Shown here one piece after another: positions 57,600 through 64,000 of a stretch of 64,000 bases of DNA. Each line of letters begins with the position of its first letter. Positions within the stretch are counted from its first letter, which is position 1. The stretch spans positions 3,782,001 through 3,846,000 of the forward strand of contig CP099841.1 of NCBI GenBank assembly GCA_030062745.1, in the 5' to 3' direction. A program made the position numbers and the translations under genes. The notes under the pieces were generated by a model, which searched no databases, was not told the DNA's origin, and worked only from the letters and a program-made list of their open reading frames with translations. The DNA comes from Capitulum mitella (lineage: Eukaryota; Arthropoda; Thecostraca; Pollicipedomorpha; Pollicipedidae).

Positions 57600-58457
57600 G
57601 GATTCTTACGCTGTTCCCGTAGGGGGGGGGCTTCAGAAGCCGCCTCTGGCTGTTTGCTCGCCATTTCCAGTGGATTTAAGACAACTGCACGAAACTTGGC
57701 GGCTTCCGCTGTTTTTTTCTTATGACATATTTTGAAACATCTCCATAATTTTACTCTGTCCAGGGGCGGAGCCAAACCACGTTTTTTGGAGGCACCTCAG
57801 GCCATTTTTGGCACAGTTCAGGGCAAAATAGCTGCCAAAAATGAAGTTTCTAAGATGGAACCTAAATCGCTATATAGACGTATATGTCAATACCTTGGTA
57901 AACAAACACATTTTTGTTGACCTGAGATCACTTTTACAAGATCAGGTCGACGTCAAAAGTCACATTTGATGTTATGTAAATATGTTTGCTATTATTTTCA
58001 AAATAAAACAGGAATAAGAATAAGAATAATAATCTTTGACTCAGCGCAATGTTCTTTACCTTTGTTCCAAGCTAAGCTTCAGGTCGATCCCAGGTCGGCT
58101 CATGGAGCCATGACCTAAAATTTACCGGTGAGTACCCAAAACCACGTCGGAAATAAACAGAAGTTTTGGAAATATAGTCCATTCAAAAGGCTGAAATTGT
58201 TTAGAAACGATGCAATGAACACAAAATCATTTCATGTGACGCTGGAGGTATTTCAGGTCATTTGAGATCAGAGTCGTAAGTCGACCTGATAAGCATGCGA
58301 TCATGATAATTCCCTTTCCCTCTTTCCTCTTGTGCCGCCAGTGCCAACATCATAAAAATCATGGTAAATCTATTGCCGTTTCTTGCAATGAAATCGGACG
58401 GGTACTTCTCGAGATACAAGGAAAGTAGCAAATAAGTCTCCGCCCCATAACGGCAAT
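57600..58457 (-). mobile_element. Repeat Z copy 2 (reverse orientation)
   Basis: Left block GGGGGGGCTTCAGAAGCCGCC, then CGCCATTTCCAG, GGCGGAGCCAAACCACGTTTTTTGGAGGCACCTCAGGCCATTTTTGGC, parallel to the reverse of Z1. It ends near ATCGGACGGGTACTTCTCGAGAT, the reverse of the Z1 left part. Terminal TTAA was not found. Confidence 0.55.
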
Positions 58458-58597
58458 GATGATGACTAGGTTTTATACAGCGCTTCGGCTACTGGGGCCA
58501 TTTCGCGCTACCCCGTATGGCGATGCGTCTTATCGTTATGGATACGGAAACAGAGCTCAAAAGGTTCCCAGGGTTCTCAAGAACGTTTTCAGCATTC
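58458..58597. other. Short spacer
   Basis: Unassigned sequence between Z2 and X8. Confidence 0.4.
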
Positions 58598-59825
58598 TTA
58601 ACCTGCCCCCGACTGGGGGGGGGGCAGTTGACCGCCCCCTGAGGTTTTTCTGGGATTACGATGAAACAAACAAACACAGAGCCACGAAACTTCGTGTATC
58701 TTTTGCTTGATCATTTTACACCTTGTGTCAAAGCTTTGACCTCAGATCAAGTCAGATGTCTGACCTAGGTCAGGTCAAACGGACCTATGCCCAAAAAAGT
58801 TTAGCGCCCTGTAACTTTTTCGAAAAACAAGACATCACAATAATACTTTCAGGGGTTAGTGATCTCTATAGATGTAACAAATCTGCTATCTCAGATTTTT
58901 TGGAATTTTCCGGGTCATTGACCTGAGGCCAAGCCCATTCTTAAGACATGTTGTCGTTTTTTTCCAAAATTGGCGAAATTTTTCATAACATTTCTAGTGT
59001 GAAGTGATGCAGGGATCTATTTGCCGTCATTGGGCAAAGCATCAATTACTTCCAGCCTTTGACCTGAGGTCAGGTCACGAATAACTGTTGTGAGCCGAAA
59101 TGTACCACCGTCAAAATCAGCGGTAAATTACTCAGAATGGGTAGAAAATGACAGAACTGGCTTGCACAAACGTTAGTTATACCAAGAACCTTAAAAAGTT
59201 TGAAGAAAAATTGCATATTTTGGAAATAAACAGGCTCTCGCGGATAAAGCTCCGCCAATTGTGTAGACTGGTAACTAATGAATTTTTCCAAAATTTAAGC
59301 AGGAGAAACCGTCACAAGAACCACTAAGATCAATAAAATTTGCAATGGATAGGCTTATGTCGCGAAAATGAAGGAACGCTAAAATTAGTTCCCGTTTATT
59401 TCTTTCTGCGTACGGCTGCGGCGCCCGCCGACAGCCGGCGCGAAAATTGCCGTGTCTTTAACTCAACGTTTCGGCGTATATATTGAACAAATCAGAGAAA
59501 TTAGACGTGTATCGGCATCTGCGGACCTTTACTTGTGCTCTGGGGTCTTTACGTATGCGTTATTATTAGTCACAGCCCTTGAGATTCAGGCCGTTTTTCG
59601 GTCTCATGCAGTCGACCATGATAAAACATATATATGAAGTAAATTGCTTACATATTGCTTAAAACTAATAACGAGACCAGTTTCGAGCTCTACTCGTCAC
59701 AAGCTTTCCAACGGTGTGCTTATTTTCATCATGCGACCAACCGTTCGTGAGTTAGAGGGGCAGGTGAACCGTCTCCCCCCAGTCGGGCGTGATCGTCGGC
59801 CGACCGACGGTCGTGCGCGGGCTAA
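58598..59825 (-). mobile_element. Repeat X copy 8 (reverse orientation, full length)
   Basis: TTAA at 58598-58601; the right side ends CGTGCGCGGGCTAAAA. Reverse-strand homologue of X1. The IR1 site AGGTCAATGACC is intact on the minus strand (58913-58924). It is the only X copy in the opposite orientation. Confidence 0.7.
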
Positions 59826-62800
59826 AAAGGATTCTTAAAAACGTCTCGGTCTTCATGTCCTCATTTGCATTCGTCATTCGCCTACTTTGACAACATAGTC
59901 GTTACTAAGTTTCCCCGATTCCAAACCTGAAGCGACAGAGAGGCAAAACAAAATAACGAAGGCGTTTCATGGCTGCTTGGCTACACATAGTGTTACTTTT
60001 TTTAAGCCACACAATGACCTGAGCGATGACTTCAGATGAGGTGAATTTAGTCAATGCGAATACATATCGAACACTGAATCCTACTTTGTTGTTTCGTGTG
60101 CTCCGTAAAACACTTGTTCAAAATTATTGTGTGAACTAGATCTGATTCGAAGGCTATGGCTGTTGCAAATGCGAACACAAATAACATCACGTAGAAAAGT
60201 AAAAAAAAACACCTGCCAAGAAGTGGACAGCATGGTCATCCAATGATGTGAGCACGCACCGAAGATAAAATTTTTAAAGATCTGACGTTTCCCATATCAT
60301 TTGCGTTTTAAAAAATTGGTCTCCGAGGCAGATAAATTAGAAACATCCCATGCAAAGCAACGACAGTTTGACACGTGAAACCATCACCGGACGAGCAAGT
60401 CCGCTGCCGCAGCCATGCGGGGTTTCTCTTACTCGAGAGGAACGGCCTGTATCAGGAGCCTGAGAATTGCCATGGCTGGTCTTCAATGTTTCCCACATCT
60501 TTTCCAAGAAAAACCATTGCGAGGTCATGCCAGATCACGGCCAAAATGACGCTATGATCGATGGCTTGCAAACCGTTGTCTAGATCTAAGCTACATTTCG
60601 TTTTCTTCAGGACTCTGATGACATGATTTCCAAAATACAGGCTGTTTGAACATCCAGGACACGGCGTGGGTACTGAAAAAGGCAGACGACGCCTTTTGTA
60701 CAGCGCTGTGGTGCTACACAGCTCGCTGCCCCCAGAACTGCGTAACTTGTCGGTTGCTGCTTTTGAACGAGCATTGAACGGGTTTTTAGACATTTAGGTT
60801 GGGAGTACCAGGTGTGCGCTTTATTGTTAGCGTGCTTTTATGTGTTTTGTTTGTGTGTTTGCTGATGTCGTTTTTAAAATGCTTTCTTTTTTAACTTTGA
60901 CGTGACACTCGGAATAGCCACCTTGATAATGTAGTGTTTTACTGACAATGCAATGCATGCGACTGACAAACTACCGTGTTTTGAAAGTTCAGTGACACTT
61001 CCATGGTCATATGAGATGACAGTCATAAATTCTGTCACACCAAAATGACCTTGGCCCGATTATGAGGTATTTTTTATTGTTGATGTTAGTTTTGATAATC
61101 TTTTTTTTTCTTCTCAATGACCAGAACATTGGCCAGTGGTAATCAAGCATTATCTAACGGCGTGGAGAAGGAAACAAATGACATTGGACCTTTAGCTGCC
61201 CTCACCTTGTTTTCAGGAGAGCGATAACAACTGACTATAATGGATCAGTTTTAAAACCAGTTCTCTGTGAAAGCACAATCGCGAACAGGAATGTTATTAA
61301 ACTACTGTGATGGCATCGGGGCGGTAAACGGCGTGGTGCGGTTTGTTTAGCTGGAATCTGAAATGTCACCAGGTGGCCTCAGTTATGAAATTATGAAAAT
61401 ACTCAAGTCAGAACGAAATGCGCTATGCCTTCATTTTGCTCTGTCCCTCTACCTCGATTAAAAGAGGAATGGGCAGAGAGCGCAGCTATACCTGTCGTCT
61501 CGAGCCTTGGTGAAAGCCTTACGCCTTGCGAGGGCCAAACATCTCTTTCAGAAATAAATAGCTCGCAGAGTTTAACATGACTAGCATTCAGTAACTCATG
61601 CACTTCAACAAATGGCCGTCCAGTTTGCTGTCAAGAAATGGCAGAATTTACGAAAACAGTATGTTAACGCGACGCAAATGACGTCACCAGAGTGCTCGAC
61701 ATGGGGCACCAGGCGACCCTCTGTCGCAGGCGGCCTGAGCTCCGCTTAAGACGGCAGCCCTTTGAGTCAGCTGCGACGCTGTCCGTCAACTAAGCTCCGC
61801 GTCTAATCAACGGACGCTTTTAAAACGCAGCAAGTCGGCTGCCAAACATCTGGCTCCCTGCGCCCCGGGATCCGGATAAACACGCCTCAAACCGGTTTGC
61901 GGCCGGCGGCCGGTGCCGTTAGAAGCACCGCGCGCCTGCCTCACTGCCCCGACCCACCCCCTGAACGGGTGGCTAACGGGCCCAAAATGGCGGCCACCAT
62001 GTCCTCCGCCACAAATATTGTCACCGCCAGACGACGAAATGGGCTCAGCGACGGCGCGACCCCGTCTCGAGGTCAGGGAGGTCACCATCTCGGCACGCAG
62101 ACGGCGGCGTTTCAGCCCGGTCAAGTCATCCTGAGGTCGCGCCAGGCATATTGAGGTCGAGTCAGATCGGGTCATAAGAGCGACCTGAATGCGCTGCAGA
62201 GCAACAATCAAGAGCCCGTAATCCGACTTTAAAACTTGGATTTATGGCGGAAATAAACGCGAGCTGTGCAAGACAAATCGAAATAAATATCTGTATTTGC
62301 TTTAAATATTCTGATCCCTCTGGCTATGCTGCAGACTTAGACAACTGGCGCTCCAAAAGGTTTACCCAAATAACCCGGGAGAAGGACAGAGGCAGGTGAC
62401 AGAGTGAAGGCAGGTATGACAGCACGAGGAACGTGACAGGTTCTAAAGTACGCTCTGAAGGAGGTACGCTTCGTTTGCACATTGCGGCTCGTGTGCCCCC
62501 CTCCTATCCCCAACATTCGTATTTTGTTTGAACACTTCATATTCCGCTTGTAGGACGCCGAGCAGCTCACTCCCTCCCTGCTTAAGTGACATGTGTTTTA
62601 GCGGCATCACTGACAACTGTTTGTCGAATGCGTTTTTTGGACAAACTGGAAAACTGACTTTTATATTTGAAAAGATTGGGCTCGCTCTCTCGCACTACGC
62701 CTTTCCCTCCCCTGCTCTCCTTTTCCCATTTCTGTCACCTTCCCCTTGACACAGTGTAAGGTTTCCGGTTATGTAAAGAGCACACATAGCCGGATTTTGG

Positions 62801-63400
62801 ATTGCGTAAATCGCAGTTTTCACATCCGTGTATCAAACAAGCTCAGTTTTCGTCTCTGACCGCTAAACTTTAGGAGAACTACTGGACAAGTGTAAGTGCG
62901 AATAGAAAGTTTCAGATTGCTGTCCTGTTTCTTCCGATCGACAGCCAGCTGAGTGATTGTCTGCCGTTGTTTTGGAAGAGATAATGCGGTTTGTTCTGTT
63001 GCATTGACAGCTCGACCACGTGATCCAGGGAAAGGCATGTCAGCTGTACGAGACCGCAGGATAACAGGTGGGAGCTTTCTGTTGGGTGATACCTCATGAA
63101 GTACAATAATATGCACTACGCCAGAGCCAGAAGAGCTTGCAAGAATCTGTGAGGTTCACATTTTACATGATAATTGTCAGAGAATGAAGCTATCACTGAA
63201 TATGTTACTAAGTAAGGTCTGATTTGCGTAGATCATATTGATACCAATCACCGCTTTAAAATACTAGATGAGCTGGGTGCACTGGAGTTACGCCTGCATT
63301 GAGTCCTTTCACACATGGCACAAAATGCTCAGACTTTTTCTCTACTCCGCAATATACGACACATTTCGCTAAAACCAATCTCATCCTAAGCCCCAAAACT
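59826..63400. other. Intergenic DNA, no gene recognised
   Basis: About 3.6 kb outside the arrays. The longest frames (113 codons at 60452-60793 -, 134 codons at 61807-62211 -) lack recognisable motifs. 61880-62120 is GC-rich. No RNA gene seen. Confidence 0.4.
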
Positions 63401-64000
63401 CCCGATCTCCGAGTCCAAGGACTGCTGAGCGCGCGAGTCCACTGCTCGTGCGTCTCGTCGAACGGACCACCGCCGCCGGCGCGGCTGGGAAGGGCTTTTC
63501 TCCGCGGCGGAGGTGCCGACGGCGGCGGGACGTTCGACGGCGGCCGTCACCGGCGACGTCCCGCGTCTTTCGGGTCTTCGTCGAGCTCCGGCCGTCCAGC
63601 GGCGACCCGGCGGGTCCGCTGGGCGTCAGCCCCTGGGTCACGTGGAGACAGCTCGCGTCGAGGGCGCCAGCCCTGGGTCACGTGAAGACAGCTCGTATCG
63701 ATGGCGCCAGCCTCTCGGTCTCCTGGAGAGGACCCGTGACGAAGGTGCCAAGCCCAGTTCGCCTGAGAAGAGCCCGTGGCGAAGCCGCCGACACCTGAGT
63801 CGCCTGGGTGGGGCCTGCGGCGGCTGCGCCGACATTGCCTGCGGCGAGTTGCCGGGGGCGCCGGCGCCGGACAGACGGACCTGTTGTCCGGGCCTGGCGG
63901 GAGACAGGGAGGGGCCGGCGCGCTGGCCGATCGCCAGGGCCGGCCGCACCGGGATCACGGCCATGGCGGCAGCACGCAAGGCCGACGACCGAGCAGTATA
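63401..64000. other. GC-rich, CpG-dense region at window edge
   Basis: High density of CG dinucleotides and GCC/CGG words, in contrast to the AT-rich sequence before it. It could be the 5' region of a gene that continues outside the window. An ATG in good context (GGCCATGGCGGCAGC, 63963) opens a frame to the edge, but 12 codons are too few to call. Confidence 0.3.
63631..63832. repeat. 40-bp tandem repeat, about five units
   Basis: CCCTGGGTCACGTG starts at 63631 and again at 63671, with matching GGCGCCAG ends. Diverged units follow at about 63711, 63752 and 63792 (for example CCTGAGTCGCCTG). Confidence 0.65.

Noticed and set aside
60452-60793. 113-codon open frame on the minus strand
   Set aside because: No motif, homology or splice context recognised; plausible by chance in this length of DNA.
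63963-64000. ATG in strong context opening a frame to the window edge (MAAARKADDRAV)
   Set aside because: Twelve codons in GC-rich sequence are not enough to call a gene.
1-64000. tRNA, rRNA or other structured RNA genes
   Set aside because: By eye I found no cloverleaf with A/B boxes and no rRNA-like segments. A tRNAscan or covariance-model search would be needed to be sure.

Overview
The window is eukaryotic and most likely from an arthropod, probably a crustacean. A barnacle is possible but not shown. The evidence is a tandem family of two-exon genes with GT-AG introns, TATA promoters and poly(A) signals that encode secreted AAP(A/V)-rich cuticle-type proteins, set in transposon-rich intergenic DNA. 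There is no sign of prokaryotic organisation.

Core content. Seven promoter-bearing copies (G1 to G7) and one 5'-truncated copy (G8) of the cuticle-protein-like gene lie on the + strand. Each of G1-G7 has a TATA box, an initiator-like CATCCAGT whose A is 34 nt after the first T of the box, a predicted 27-nt leader, a four-codon first exon (MKVF or MKAF), a phase-0 intron of 269-413 nt inside the signal peptide, and one large second exon. G1-G3 (subfamily A, ending ...ESGYLPPAQD) lie in three head-to-tail units of about 6.6 kb (4461-24216). G4-G7 (subfamily B, ending ...ELKSAYLAPAHAW or ARNW) have different introns and flanks; G5-G7 lie in a second tandem array (about 38.4-55.5 kb). G1, G2 and G4-G7 are open, G3 is broken by frameshifts and G8 is a 3' remnant.

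Mobile DNA. Eight copies of a 0.9-1.25 kb TTAA-flanked repeat without coding capacity ('X') are scattered through both arrays. Three X copies split a decayed LINE reverse transcriptase at the same point, which fixes their ends. Two further families ('Y', 'Z') have the same design. There is one complete Tc1-like DD34E transposon with an intron-containing transposase gene (26812-28542), one broken gene of an uncharacterised family (minus strand, about 28.8-29.7 kb), a small foldback element and two TA microsatellites. The last 600 bases are GC-rich with a 40-bp tandem repeat.

Most interesting signals. (1) In G1-G7 the segment over the start codon (TGATCACAACATGA) is complementary over 13-14 nt to a segment near the 3' end of the predicted mRNA (TCATGTTGTGATCA), just before the poly(A) signal; it is kept in both subfamilies although most of their 3' UTRs are unrelated. 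(2) Several X copies carry an IR1 nuclear-receptor palindrome (AGGTCAATGACCT), the ideal ecdysone-receptor site, near cuticle-type genes. (3) The coding exons look homogenised between A and B while introns and flanks are not. All functional statements are inference from sequence; no searches were run.
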